64,000 nt of DNA, taken from Muricea muricata (Eukaryota; Cnidaria; Anthozoa; Malacalcyonacea; Plexauridae). The DNA lies in assembly GCA_963855995.1 (NCBI GenBank), contig OY979716.1:45899213-45963212 (forward strand), written 5' to 3'. Made by a program: the position numbers and the translations under genes. A model generated the notes under the pieces. It was not told the DNA's origin, ran no database searches, and worked only from the letters and a program-made list of their open reading frames with translations. Positions 9,911 to 22,060 of this stretch are shown piece after piece (the stretch's first letter is position 1; every line of letters begins with the position of its first letter).

Positions 9911-12415
9911 CGTTTGATTCCAGCGTTAAGGGGAGAAACTCCGGTGAGAGAGGGAGCTCGGGACTGGACAACTCCGTAAGGAGTGCCCGGTTAATTTCGT
10001 GGATGGTGGTGGGCTCGTGCGCAGATTCGATGGCGTCAACAGGTGCGCCACACACCAATCGATCGAACAACCCCTGCGACGAAGCAGGGGAAGGCAAAAA
10101 ATCAGTTGACGAAGCAACCGAGCCTGGCGGCGACTCGTCCCCGTCAACTGAAGGTCTATAAAAGACCGGCGTATTGATTTGCGCAGGAGAGGAGATCGGC
10201 GTCACCTCCCCCCCTGGCGGCGATAGTGGGACCACTAACGGGTCGTAAATCAACGAGGGATCTGGGCCGGTTTCACCGGGCTCCAAGATCCCTATCTCAA
10301 CTCCAATTAGGGGAGGGGTACCTCGCGGGTCAGACGTGACCTCCGAGGCCCAAGATACCTCCCCTTCCTCTCTAACTTGGATGAGGATTTCTTCCTCCTC
10401 TTGCATTAACGCCCCGAAGGGCGTTGCCATGGGGTCGAGCGTGACCTCTGGCTCTGGTCGTGCAACATCTAATGTTGTCACGACCGGCGCAGTTGCTGGG
10501 ATTGCCAGTGTCCCATCCAATGGGACTAATGACATATCCTCAGCTGATTGTTGTTCTTGTTGTTGATAGTTGATTTCGTCCGAAGGAAGAAATTTGCCAA
10601 TACTCGATAGCAAGGGGGTCGATAACCGATGACCCCGAAAGACAATAGTCGAGTTCCTCATCTGGAGGAGTTGTGGAGTTGAGCCGGCGTCGCTTATTCT
10701 TACGCAACACGGCGAGGGGAATATCATCTCTGTCTATTTCTGCCTGTGTTGCAGTGACCTTAGCTCTACCCCCCGTCGGCCCTGTCCACGTCGATGTTGT
10801 GATCGTGGAGCTCGAGATCGAGAGGTTGATGTTGTTACTGTGGCTGGTGTTATTGCCTGAGAAGGGCCACTTCGACGCCTACGCACCCGTAGTGTGGTTA
10901 TCGTGCGCATGGCGGTGCGCACTTGGCCAGATTTCGCAGCAGCCTGTTGTTCGGCCTCGATGATGCTGGCCGCGAAATCTGCCTCCGTAATTCCCTCTGA
11001 CTCGCTGGCCGATGTTGCTGGCATGTTGAATTGCGATCTTAACTGTTTCAATTGCTGAGTCAGAGGCGGTGAAGTCGAGTGAGACTGAACTCTCAATGGA
11101 CTGTCAGCCTCACTCTTTAACTGGATGGATTTGGTGGCCCCATCCAGTTTGTCTTCGGATCAGCGTGATCCGAAGATCTCTCATCATCCATTGACTGGAC
11201 GGATGATGAGTCTTTGATTTCTCCCGGCTCTAATTCGTCGTCCGATGGTGGTGGAACGTTAAACATCCTGCGTAAAGTTGCAAGATGTTGAGCCGGGGGC
11301 GATGTTGTTAGTACAGAAGTCTCCTGTGAAGGCTGAGTATCCATCGACTCAGCCACGGCTTTGGGGGATCGAGCGACCTCGTCTTTAGAATTTACGTCAT
11401 CAGTAGCACTCGATTGACCCTTTGACAATGACTGGCCTTTGGCACGGCCAGCCTTCGATTTGGTTGGGAGAGATTTTGAAGCAGGAGCCTGTTCTGTCTC
11501 CGAAGATTTTAACATGGTCTCCTGCTTTTTATTTAATTTATTACGTAAATCTGTCTCCCCCAACGGAGACTTCTTTTTATTTTGTGTTGTCTGGACCGTG
11601 CGCTTGGCACCGTCCAGTTTTATTTTGAGGTCGTCGTGACCTAAGGCAGGCTTATTGTTGTTAATGGCCTTTTTAATGCTCTGTTTGGTGTTATTTTGAG
11701 CTGTGTTTTTTCCCGTCGCTTTGGGGAGGTTTTGTTGTTGTTGTTGTTGACTTAATCTCCTCCCCTGTCTTGATTTTGGGCAGTCCTTGCTCGCATGTCC
11801 CACCTCTTGACATACGTAGCATTGCGTGGGCTGCCCACGGTAATTAAACGCGACGGGAAATCCCCCAATGTTGATAATGCGTGGGATGGCCTTGGTCACG
11901 ACCATTGACACCCTGCGCGTGCCTGATCGCACGGATGGGAATTCTTTGATTGTTAAGTGTTGGACGCCAATAACGCGTCCGTAGGGTGCCAATGCTTCGT
12001 ATAGATATTTGTCCTGCACGTGAAGAGGAGCCCCCCCAACGAAGACCGACCCGACCCCCCCGTATGCAGGCAACGGCGCCAAGTGCACGCCTCTAAAACT
12101 AATGCCGTTGATCTCGGCGGCGTGCCGGTCCGATGAATGTTTGTATTGAATATGGTATTTAATGGGAGACAAGGCCTGCACGGCAGAAACCTTGCGCTCC
12201 CCAACGGCATTGATAAGTTTCTTTCTAAGCTGCGGAATCTTACTGTTTTTAATGAGACGCGATGGAATATGGACCACCGAAGTGGTTTGATTCCAACGCT
12301 GGAAATCCGCAGCTGTAAATTTGGTGTTAGTGCCAGCATTAATGTTGGTTTTGCTGGCATTTGCATATGTGTTGTTGTTATGCAGATTATGGTTTGTATT
12401 CAGGCTCGTAGCCAT
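9876..12415 (-). pseudogene. LINE copy B, ORF1 (CCHC gag-like), frameshifted
   Basis: The start Met at 12415 (MATSLNTNHN) opens a frame that runs to 11117. It holds the conserved N-terminal domain (SVVHIPSRLIKNSKI), the CCHC zinc knuckle (CYVCQEVGHASKDC), a Q-run and a charged disordered region. At about 11145 a base present in copy A (ttgatcttcgg) is missing here (ttgtcttcgg), which shifts the frame. The tail continues in a second frame (to about 10734) and then a third (10727-9876), all matching copy A, so at least two frameshifts are present. The last segment ends 35 nt inside ORF2. ORF1 normally coats element RNA; this version would be truncated before its C-terminal 40 percent. Polymorphism or sequencing error in a homopolymer-poor site seems unlikely but cannot be excluded. 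Confidence 0.85.
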
Positions 12416-13215
12416 GGTGATTTTAAACGAATTACAATAATCAAATATATACAAGAAAGACCGTAGAGTCGCACACGAAGGCTCTATTGCAAATAGAGTG
12501 CTTCAAAACACAGAAATGACTCTAGGTCTTCACTAGAACACAATTGTCGCCTAAAACCTACCTACTATTAAGGGACGCTTACGCTGGCACGTACTCCAAA
12601 CGCAAGACCTGATCTAAAATAATGTCCCTTAATAGAATACAGCAAGGATCGAAACGATGACCCTTACTGCGACTACGAAGAGTACTTCAATCGTATGAAG
12701 CACTCCAAAGACGCGCTCAAAACCCGAAGTAAAAAGCAAGAAGTCCAAGAACCCCGACAATGAAGCGTCAAAGATGCCTGAAAAAGATCACCCGGTGGCC
12801 TTTGAGTCTCCTCGACTCGACGGGCCCAACCACGGAAGAACTATAAACCACTACCTAGAACGTGTCCACAATACTCTATGGTGTAGTAATTATGTATGGA
12901 AGTGCCCAGTTAAGCCGGACACCGGAAGACAAGGTAGGCTAACCCTACCGCCGATCTCCGAAGAGACCGACAAAGAAAAGAAGGGGAGTTGCTGGCAGCC
13001 GTACCAACTGAGGCTAACCCTCAGCCCGACTGTCCCCAGCGGAAGCAAACTACGAGGAGTGTAAGAATGGATATGTCCGCACCAAGCACCTAGGGGGCAC
13101 GGCTAGTTGATTCCCTATACCCGGAGTTAGGGCGACCACTGCCCAGCATCGACTATCCTCAGGTATAAGGATGAAGGCACTAACGCAGGTCAAGTGACTC
13201 GCGTCAGGCAAGTAT
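12416..13215 (-). promoter_or_regulatory. LINE copy B 5' UTR (putative internal promoter region)
   Basis: About 800 nt upstream of ORF1, matched along its length by copy A 4830-5630, with no shared open frame. It ends near 13215, where the sequence changes to that of the truncated 3' end of copy C. The promoter label rests on what is known for LINEs of this type and not on a recognised core promoter motif. Confidence 0.5.
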
Positions 13216-13329
13216 GAGTTTCAATAGTGCAGGCACTCATGTTTTATTCAGCCAACAAGAATGGAAACAAACGTGGTTGTTGTGCAGCACTCTAATTTGC
13301 ATGGTTGCCCTTGCCTTGCCAGATTCGGT

Positions 13330-15540
13330 ATGTTTATACTTGGTGGTGTAATCACCAACGCTGAAGGTCGCACCGAGCAGTGGTAGTTGTTTGACCCACT
13401 GTAGCCCATAAGGGGTATCGGTACGATCCTTCCAGGAACCAGACCACATAGCCTTCGACTTGCCTCTATTTAGTTTAGCGCCAGAGGCCCTCTCGTATGT
13501 AGAATAAACTGAGAAGGTCTCTATTGATTGCTCCGTAGTGACGGCCACGGTGGTGTTGTCTGCGTAGCCGGAGCACTTGTACCCCTCCACCGAGTGGGGG
13601 ATGGTCACGCCCTGAATTTGCGGAGATGCATGAATGCACTCCGCAAGCACTTCGATGGAGAGGACATACAATAGAGGAGATAGAGGGCACCCCTGGCGCA
13701 CGCACACCCCTAGTGGGGTTAAAAAACGAAGACATCCAGCCATTTATGATAACGGCCGACTGGATGTCCGTATAAAATAAACGGACCCAGTTGCGAAACT
13801 GGGGCCCAACGTTAAAAGTCTCGAGTATGCGGAGCAGGAATCCCAAATCAACCCGATCGAAAGCCTTCTCCTGATCTAATGAGAGAAGGGCGAGGGGAAT
13901 GTCTTCCCGCTCCACATACTCTAACAGGTCTCGCACTCCAGCGAGATTCTCACTGATAGTCTGGCCACGCACACCGCACGTCTGGTCCGGACCAACTATA
14001 GTAGCCATGACACCAAGAAGGCGCCCCGAAATAGCTCTGGTAGCGATCTTATAGTCTACATTGAGGAGGCTAATGGGGCGCCAATTCTTGGTGTCGAGAG
14101 GGTCATTCTTCTTGTACAGAACGATAATCAGTCCTCGGCGCTGGAAAGCTGGCCGGCCTTAAAAGCTCCATTGAGGACACGGACCAGATCAGCACCGAGG
14201 GACTGCCAAAATACTCTATAAAACCCCATAGGGAGACCGTCTGACCCGGGTGTCTTACCGTGTGGCATGCCCAAAAGGACGGCCCAACATTCATCAACGG
14301 CAAGACACCCCTCACAACCAGCCCACTCAGCCTGACTTAAGCGACGTGTCAGCTGAGAGAGCATGGTGTCTTGAGCGATGGGAGCATACACCTGTGCGGT
14401 AAATAGGTTGTTGTAATACGACCGCCACACCCCTAAGATCTCAAATGGGTCGTGGCGGACCAGTCCAGTTGCAGAGTCGCGTATCGAGTACATCGTCTGC
14501 CGGGCATGATGTTTGGACTCCAGGTTCAGAAAGTAGGAGGAAGAAGTTTCTCCCTCCTCTGCCCATTGACAGCGGGCACGAACCTGGGCCCCTTTGGCCT
14601 TGTACAGAGCGATGTCCCTCAACTCCTGCTGGACTGCGCACAGGTGTGTGAAGGCCGTTCGATCTCCCTGCTCAAACACCTCTTTTAGTGCGTGCATTTG
14701 TTTAGTGAGAGAGGCCTTCCTGCTGCATTTGTAGGCAGCTTTGGCACGCTCATAGGTGCGGGAGACCTCTCTCACATAAAATTTGCCCTGGTCCCACCAG
14801 TACATCAGGGATGGAAAATCTGCGTGATTTTCCATGGACTGCCAGTGGGACCAGAACGAGGTTTTTAAATTGATGTACTCGGGGTCCTGGAGGAGCAAAG
14901 CATTCAGCTTCCACACCCCTGGCCCCGAGTTAAAATGTGGTGTCAATGAGAATTCCACCAACAGGTATTGGTGGTCGCTAAGGAAGGATGGGGGATACTC
15001 GCATTTTTTGATGTTATTACTTAATGCTGTTGTGCCCACACCATGTCGATCCGCGACGCCTGGGTACCGTCCCAATGCGTCCATGAGTACACCGTGCGCC
15101 CTGGGTGTAATTGGCACCACAGCGGGTAGGTTTGGGTGAACGACATGAGGGACTCCAATGCAGGAATGCTTTCCCGTTGCTGAGCAGCAGGCCCAGCAAC
15201 GTAAGTGGGATCTTGCATCCTATCCTTAGCTGGGTCTAAGACAGAGTTAAAATCACCGGCCACAAAGGTTGGCCGGGATAGATCAATTAAGCCTGTTAAC
15301 TGGGCGAAAAAATTATTACGCGCCGGGTTGCGATTTGGCGCATACAACGAAGCAAAACTAGCCTGGCCTTCCCCGAAGCACACAACGGCCTGAACGTAAC
15401 GGCCATCTTGATCCTTGATGATCTTCGTGATCTTGTATGAATCTTTGACAAGGATGGCGACGCCTGCACTCTTTGATGTTAAAGAAGAGGAGCCGACGCG
15501 ATAGCCGCTGTTGGCGAACCACTTTCTGGCAGGCAAGTTA
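13330..15540 (-). pseudogene. LINE copy C, ORF2 fragment with YADN in place of YADD
   Basis: A minus-strand copy begins at 15536 inside the endonuclease (ARKWFANSGYRVGSSS) and runs to about 13335 (LLGATFSVGDYT), so both ends of ORF2 are missing. The frame shifts near 15050, 14150 and 13700. The linker (AEEGETSSSYFLNLE) and RT blocks (LSLDQEKAFDRVD, RQGCPLSPLL) are readable. At the catalytic box the codons give YADN, so the second catalytic Asp is lost. At protein level it differs from copy B at many positions (for example HSVEGYKCSG against HSMDPCKCSG), so it belongs to a distinct subfamily or an older insertion. The left breakpoint near 13335 is followed by unrelated sequence and then the copy B 5' UTR. 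Confidence 0.85.
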
Positions 15541-15544
15541 AAGA

Positions 15545-15890
15545 TTTTTCGTATCAGGGGCCTGGGGACGCAGTGTTACCTTGGCAACAAAATTAAAAAT
15601 GGTTTTTGATGCATCTTGTCATGTAGTATCTATGTGCAAAATCTTGTTGAGTTTGACTGAATAATAATTGAGTTATGCTCGTTTATGTATTATTAAACCT
15701 ACTTACCCAACTAGTGACCTCACAACTTTTGCTGAATCAGCGGTTTATATTTTGCACATTTTTGCGAATCTTCGAAACTAAAGAAGATATTCTATTACAG
15801 TAAACGGCCAAATAGCTTATTTTTTCATGCTCTTTCGCATGAAACAATAAAAATTTTTATTGCCAATGCCCTTTAAAATCAAATTTTTTG
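15545..15890 (+). repeat. Dispersed repeat, second copy at 34086-34420
   Basis: About 340 bp are shared in the same orientation with 34086-34420, with scattered differences. Markers include ggggac near the left side, gttaccttggcaacaaaatta, cctacttacccaactagtga, and an end in aataaaaatttttattgcca. At the second site this sequence is the right arm of a fold-back element (33529-34813), so this copy is a solo arm. It abuts the truncated 5' end of LINE copy C. No open frame. Confidence 0.8.
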
Positions 15891-15934
15891 TTGAATATTC
15901 CATGTTTGATCTCTGAATCTACTAAAACAATTAC

Positions 15935-16023
15935 ATTACGAGCTCGAGATTTCTATGCGGTGATAGTTTATTCGGGCTTCGCCCTCATCAACTATCACCG
16001 CATAGAAATCTCTAGCTCGTAAT
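15935..16023. repeat. Long hairpin, 34-bp stem with one mismatch
   Basis: The arm 15935-15968 is the reverse complement of 15990-16023 except at one base (ctcgag against ctagag). The 21-nt loop contains gggcttcgccc, itself able to form a 4-bp GC stem. The arms start attacgagct and read through tctatgcggtgatag. A second hairpin with a GC-rich loop lies at 40924-40986. The arms could be the remains of a very short fold-back element or a cruciform-forming site; no coding potential. Confidence 0.9.
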
Positions 16024-17834
16024 TTAATTGTTAATTATACACCCCATCTCGGTCATGTAACAGATATTTTTGGTGAACTTTTTCATCACACATTGAGCAT
16101 AAATTTTTTGCTCAACATATAATTCCTACAGTTACTGACATTTTCATTTTTCAGGCAACTGGAATAGATTTTGATTTTGGCTTCAGCACAAGATAAAACA
16201 GTTTCAAAAATGCTTTGACAGCATGATTCCCAATTACTTGATAAATTATCCACCCTGGTTTTCCATGCATCTTTATTTTGCTGCTTCTTGATTTTTCCAT
16301 GCCTTCAACTAACTTTTCACATTCTTCAATTAATAGTGATAAACTATCATCGAAAAACAAGGAAAAACCATTTAGGCATTTACCATAGTAATTTAATATA
16401 ATTTTGTACAGTACTGTAATTTAATGCTTTTATGTATACTGTATATAGTCTATACTATACTACACACACTAGGATAAGAATGCCTTAGTTTACTTTAACA
16501 ATATAAGGATTATTAATCGAACTGTATATCAGTCAGTTATCAGATTGAATGAATATTATGCTGTTCATGGACTCATTATTGATCTTGTTACCTGCCAGTG
16601 ACTGGACATTTTTATTATTTGTGTCATCTAGATTATTAAAGATATTGTCATCTGTATTTGAAGGTATATCTACAGAAAAATGCATTTTGTTGGACAAGAA
16701 GTGTTTTACTCAATATATGATTAATTTAAGCGGTCGGGACAAATGTACAATATGTGTTTAACTACCGAAACATGGCCTCTAATAGTGTTCAATGATTTTT
16801 CTACTGATATTGCTTCGCGTTTGACAGGTGCCATTTGCATTTTAGAAGTACGAAGTTCTTACATCATACAGTTTTTTACCTAATACAAACTGAGGTTTAC
16901 TTTGTCCTACAGTACATGTTCTAGTCTAGTACGCCATAGCTGTATAGCTAGTCACACAGGCACTGCCAAATGGCCATATAATTGGTTGTTTATAAGGTAT
17001 TTGACATGTGTTGTGAGTGCTGAAGTAGCCTTACCATAACATGTTTCTAAGCGTTTCCTATTTCCAGTTTCATTACGTTGTCTTTTCCCATTTTGATGGC
17101 GTCACCGAGTACGTGTTTTAGAAATTAGTCTGCCACAATCATCGACAAATTTTATGACACTCTTTCTTTTTCCTAGTTTTTGGCTAGCAAAAGTCTTCCC
17201 CCCTTTGAATTATGACTGCAATCTTAGCCGCAAGATGCTCCTCGGATGTTTCCTGTGTTCTGAATCGAACAGTCCTTCTACTAGTGAATTTCTTTGAATT
17301 CTTTCACGGTTGATCCACCATATTGGTTTGCAGATTTGTTGCGCAGTATAGGGATCTAAGTTACCTAGGTACTAGTCATAGTAAAGAACGCATATATGAT
17401 GCCATTCATCATATACGCACGATTGCCTCTATGTTATATATCATCAGATAACGAGAGACCATGTTGGTAAATTATAATGTTTGTAGAAAAGTGAAAGGTG
17501 AAGAAGCTAGTATGGAAAAATTCTTGTGACGTTGTTACATGTCAGAGTCATTGCTAGTATTAGTAAAATGCTCCTTGCTGCACGTATTTGTGATAAATGT
17601 ATTGGAATACAGACGACTACATTTTCATGTAAGCAATATGTTGATAATTATTTTATTTCAGTGTTGTTATACTGTTCACATTTTTAAAAACATACAGCAA
17701 CAGTTTTGCTTTAGTAATTCTATTTTTCTGGAAACCTAGCAATTACATATTTGTCATGACTGATCATTATTATTTGCACTATGATCTGGGCTATTGCACA
17801 TGACTTGTAGGATTACCACAAAAATGTGAGTGTG
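16024..17834. other. AT-rich intergenic stretch
   Basis: No open frame here resembles a known family. The 69-codon minus frame at 16151-16360 (MFFDDSLSLLIEECEKL) is the only one with protein-like composition and may be a decayed exon. A small imperfect palindrome (gcatatatgatg..catcatatacgc) sits near 17390-17417. Nothing else is supported. Confidence 0.5.
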
Positions 17835-19660
17835 AACATCCCTAGGCATTTAGAGCAAAAGCCCTAGGCATTTAGAGCATTTTTTGAGGAGGTACTCACA
17901 ATGTGGCCTCCAACTTAAGGTATCATCAACATCAACTCCAAGGAGTCTTGCACATGAATATTGTTTTATAGATTTGTTATTCATATTTAGGTTGAGAGGT
18001 TGAGCAGCTTTTATCTTTTCCGACTACCAATTAGTATACTTTTGGTCTTCTCAGTGTTAAGGACTAAACGATTTTTCGAAGCCCATATCTCAACATTGAA
18101 TAGATCATTCTGCAGGTTAACTGATACGATACTAGCCGTTTCGGCAGCTTCAAAAGGAGTACTATCATCAGCATACAAAGTAATATCAGCTGTCTTTAAG
18201 GCAATTGGTAAATCATTTATAAACAAGCTAAAAAGCAGTGGGCCAAGACAGCTACCTTGGGGTACTCCACACTCCATCTCTATTAGATTGGAATAAGAAC
18301 CATTAATGTAGACAGCAGAAGTTCTACCAGATAAATATGAACATATCCAACCAACAGCTCTGTCCGAGAAATTGTAACATTTAAGTTTCGCAAGTAATAA
18401 GTTACGATCAACTAGGTCAAACGCCGCACTAAAGTCCAACATGACTGCTCCAGTAAGCAAACCTTGTTCCATGTTTTCAAGGCATTGATCAGTTAAATGT
18501 ATCAATGTCGTTTCAGTACTATGATTGTCTCTATAAGCATGTTGATTAATTACTAATATTTTATGTTCTGAAAGGTAGTGAGACATTTGTTGGTAAGCAA
18601 ATTTTTCCTGTAGTTTACTTAAAACATTTAGTAAACTAATAGGGCGACTATTGATATCTTCAAAAGCTTTCTTTTTATCTTTAGGAATTGGATGCAATTT
18701 CGCGTTTTTCCACTGATCAGGAAAGATCGAACTGTCATAAGAGCAATTAATAATGTGTGTAACAGGTTCTGCTATAATCTCAGCAGCTGTTTTGAGTAGA
18801 AAATTGTCAATATTATCCACTCCTGTAACTTTGCTGTCAGGAAGATTCTCACGACAACTTTGTACCTCTAATATACTGAGAGGTTTAAATTCAAAATGAC
18901 AGTTCTTATCAGCCATTATGGTGTTAATTAATCCTGTCGTATATTCCATGTCAATCGAATCAGACATCTCATTTCTGAAATTCTTAATCTTTTCATCGAC
19001 AAATTTAGCAAAATGATTGGCGATACCAATTGGTTTAGAAAGAGCTCTACCATTACTTCCAACAGCGATTGGACTCAGATGATGTGAACGTCCAATTAAG
19101 TTATTAATTGTATTCCACATGGATTTCGCATCATTCTTACTGTCATTAATTGCATTTTGAAAATAACTTCTCTTATGCTCTCTATTAATCTTCACTACAT
19201 AATTTCTTAACTTGCAATAGACTGCCCAATCTGATGGATAACCAGAAGTTTTCGCTTCCAATTTAGCCATATCCCTCATTTCCATTAAATCACGCAAATA
19301 ATCAGTAAGCCAGGGTGTGGGTTTTGTTTTGACCGTATACTTTCTCTCAGTGGAGCATGAATGTCGGCAGTCTCTTTAAATAGACTCATAAAAATATCCT
19401 AAGCCTCATTGGGATCATCAACTGACCCAACCATCCAAAATGGGGCAAACTTTAAATCATTGATGAAATTCTCAGGAGAAAAATGTTTATAACTACGCTT
19501 ATACACAATTTTAGGTGGCCCTCGAGGAAACTTAGTTTTAGTAGACAATACAGTAAGATCATCATTCATCAAATTGTTTGCATTTAAACTAAAATACTTG
19601 CTGTATGTAATTTTAGCCTGTACATTAATTACCAGGAAGCATACATGCTTCATAATTTCA
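17835..19660 (-). pseudogene. CR1/L2-type LINE reverse transcriptase fragment
   Basis: The minus strand holds the linker and RT of a non-LTR retrotransposon of a type different from copies A-C. Its main frame 19297-18011 contains SRPISLLNVLSKL, HSTETTLIHL, MLDFSAAFDLVD (motif A), CGVPQGSCLGPLLFSLFIND and LYADDST (motif C with both Asp). Upstream, 19653-19399 is the preceding linker (KRSYKHFSPENFINDL) in another frame, joined through a stop and a shift near 19310-19400. Downstream, 18010-17835 continues in a third frame (CARLLGVDVDDTLSWRPHCEYLLKKCSKCLGLLL), the usual post-RT region. The endonuclease is missing, so the copy is 5'-truncated near 19660, as is typical for such elements. The RT active site is intact but the gene as a whole is broken. 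Confidence 0.9.
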
Positions 19661-19724
19661 AAAGTTAAAGGTTTGAAATTTTAATTATCTATAATTTTCT
19701 ATGCTAACCTGCTAACCTTTTATT

Positions 19725-20578
19725 GTTTTAGAACCGTGCACATTCTGGTGAACCAGTATACCCTGATGCAGAAGTCACAAAAACTGAGAGACTTCTTTTA
19801 TTAATGTGCTTTGTGTTGAGACATAAACTCACTGATGTGGCATTAGGAGATTTGTGATTGTTGCTCAACACCTTTTTTCCAAATACTGTTCCAGCTACAA
19901 AACATCTCTTTTATAAATGGTTCAAGCTTGAACATTCAGAAGTATGTGTATACATTTTAAGCTGTTGACACAAATTGATAACTAGTTTTTTAGATACCTG
20001 GTGGTAAACCTTCTTTTCCCTTTCTTCTTAAACCTCCTTAAATCTTCTAAGGTGTTACTGTACATAATTGATTAAAATTTGAAAGAAACAGTCCCCTGCA
20101 CTTGAATGTAGCTATCTCTCTTGTTATGAACGAAAATATATGCAGATCATACTTGATAGCATATTTAAGCTAGCTAGCAAGCTAGCTAAGCTCATTTTCT
20201 TGTTACCTTTTTTCAGTTCATATTTCTCTCTGGTCTACAAATACTAAGCTTTCCTAGAAACATATTGCACATACTGTACATACCATGTATACGTAATGTT
20301 TAGATAGATTTGAGCTGTTTTTTATCATGCATTGATGTTGCTGAACATTATTTAATTCTTTACAATTCTAGAAGCACTTCTACTGCTCCAAATGTACTTC
20401 TTACTTGGGTAAGGATACACCTGCAATAATTACCTGCGAGTCATGTGACAGTCCATTTGATGAAGGTGACAGTTTGAAAAATGAACATTATTTCATTTAC
20501 ATTCCTCTCCAGCAACAGATTACTATACTACTATCAAATACTAAGCTTTATTTACACTTTGGAGGACCATTTGAAAAA
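19725..20578 (+). pseudogene. N-terminal piece of a TNP2-type (CACTA-like) transposase
   Basis: Two blocks are readable. The first (about 19730-19945) reads VYPDAEVTKTERLLLLMCFVLRHKLTDVALGDL, then a stop, then VPATKHLFYKWF. The second (about 20370-20578) reads KHFYCSKCTSYLG, a CxxC pair, CESCDSPF with a second pair, and NEHYFIYIPLQQQI. In position and sequence these match the N-terminal region of the minus-strand gene at 55976-58477 (for example LLALQQKHNF and NILKLFQVTLPSGNKCPSSNYKL, then its CQKC block). The gap between the blocks may be an intron. The catalytic middle is missing; after 20555 the sequence switches to a hAT transposase. Assignment to TNP2/CACTA-like elements is by remembered resemblance. 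Confidence 0.65.
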
Positions 20579-22060
20579 TTGTAGTAAAAATAAGAGCTAT
20601 ATTTCTAAGACTAGCCAGAATAAAATTGTTAAATGTTGTGGTCAGGTGATCAGTAAACAGATCATTCAAGATATTAAGGCTAGTAAATTTTATTCTATTA
20701 TTGCAGATGAGGCTGCAGACTCCTCTCATAATGAGCAAATGTCTCTAGTGCTACGTTTTGTAGACATTAACGTGAATATTCCGGAAGAATTTATTGCTTT
20801 TCTTCAGTGTAGGTGGGGGTTGTCTGGTGAACAACTTGCCAAGTTAATTGTGGATGCTCTTAACGAGCTGACTTTATCTATTGACGATTGTCGAGAGCAA
20901 GGTTATGACGGTGCAGGTGCTGTGGCAGGACATATCAATGGTTTGTCAGCTAATATTTTACGACTTAACGAGAAAGCCCTCTGTACGCACTGTTATACTC
21001 ATCGACTTAATTTAGCTGTATGTGATTCCTTGACTGTTGTTGAGGTCAATATCATGTTGAAACAGGTTAAGGATGTCTCAAATTTTATTATGTCCCAGAC
21101 ACGCAAAATTCCTTTTGAGAATAATGTCCACAATTATTCTGAAAGCGAATCTCAGAAGAGGCATCTGGTAGATGTTTGTCGGATCAGATCGGTTGAGTGA
21201 ATTGCGGGTTTAGATACATTCATTGAGCTTTTTGTCCCTTTATTTAACACTCTTAAGGAGATGAAAGATAATTTGGAAGGCAGGTATAGACCACCCCTTG
21301 TCACTGACGCCACTAGCTTTTTTGAAAATGTAACAAAGTTTGGGTTTATTGCAGCTTTGGTCATTTCTCACAACATTCTTGATCGACTTCTCCTAGTAAC
21401 TTTATTACTACAGGGAAAGAGTATTGATATTATGGATGGTATTCATTTAATTAACACTGTGAAAAATTATTTTACTAACTTTAGAAATTCCATTGATTAG
21501 GAAGACAAACAACTAAATCTAAGCCTCCATATAAGTCAATTTCAGAATATTATAAGCGTACCATAAGAATTCCTTTAGTAGACCATATTAATTCAGCTTT
21601 GCAGCACAGAGTGGCACTGACAGTGTTAACGTTTATAAAGGACTAAGCGTTGTACCGACAAAAATGATGTCTTTGAAAGGAAAAGGGCAAGACTGGCGGG
21701 ATGATTTTAAAGTGGTTACTAATTTTTCACTGTGGACGTCACTGTGGACGACTTATTGGGAGACGTACTAAGGACTTCTTCCTGACAACATTGCCATGAC
21801 TTTAAAAGCTATCAATTTTGATGGTTTTGAAAATATTAAAGTTATTCTCCATATTTTAGCAACACTTCCCATCACTTCTTGTGAGTGTGAAAGAACCATT
21901 TCGGCATTGAGGACACTTAAAAATTACCAGCGTAGTACAATGGTGGAACAGCGGCTAAACGGTCTAGCCTTGGTGCAAATTCATCAGGAGATTATCCCAG
22001 ATATTGAAAAAATTGATAAATTTACAGTTGGATATACTAGGTTGAAAGTTACGTAACTTT
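20555..22060 (+). pseudogene. hAT-family transposase (DUF4371/P52rIPK-like), decayed
   Basis: The frame from about 20555 to 21200 reads SYISKTSQNKIVKCCG, then ASKFYSIIADEAADSSHNEQMSLVLRFVD (DUF4371-type block with the expected D-E-A), GYDGAGAVAGHINGLSANI and CTHCYTHRLNLAVCDS (the conserved C-x2-H region). A stop interrupts at 21198. A second segment (21261-21500) and a third (21796-22056) follow, the last carrying the hAT C-terminal dimerisation block (LPITSCECERTISALRTLKNY). Such proteins cut and paste hAT elements. The multiple stops and a gap near 21500-21790 rule out function. It lies between the N- and C-terminal pieces of a TNP2-type transposase, suggesting insertion or recombination into that gene. 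Confidence 0.8.

Larger units (their letters stand above)
6060..13215 (-). mobile_element. Tx1/L1-like LINE, copy B, near full length
   Basis: In transcript order (minus strand) the element has a 5' UTR of about 800 nt (13215-12416), ORF1 (12415-9876, frame-damaged), an intact ORF2 (9910-6365) and a short 3' UTR with tandem repeats (6364-6060). ORF1 and ORF2 overlap by about 35 nt, a common arrangement in this LINE group. Copies A and C lie immediately 3' and 5' of it in the same orientation, giving a head-to-tail series. Target-site duplications were not found with confidence because both flanks are other LINE copies. With ORF2 open but ORF1 broken, the copy might supply RT in trans but is unlikely to be autonomous. 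Confidence 0.8.

Noticed and set aside
20165-20200. gctagctagcaagctagct palindrome
   Set aside because: Low-complexity gcta/agct repeat, expected now and then in such sequence.
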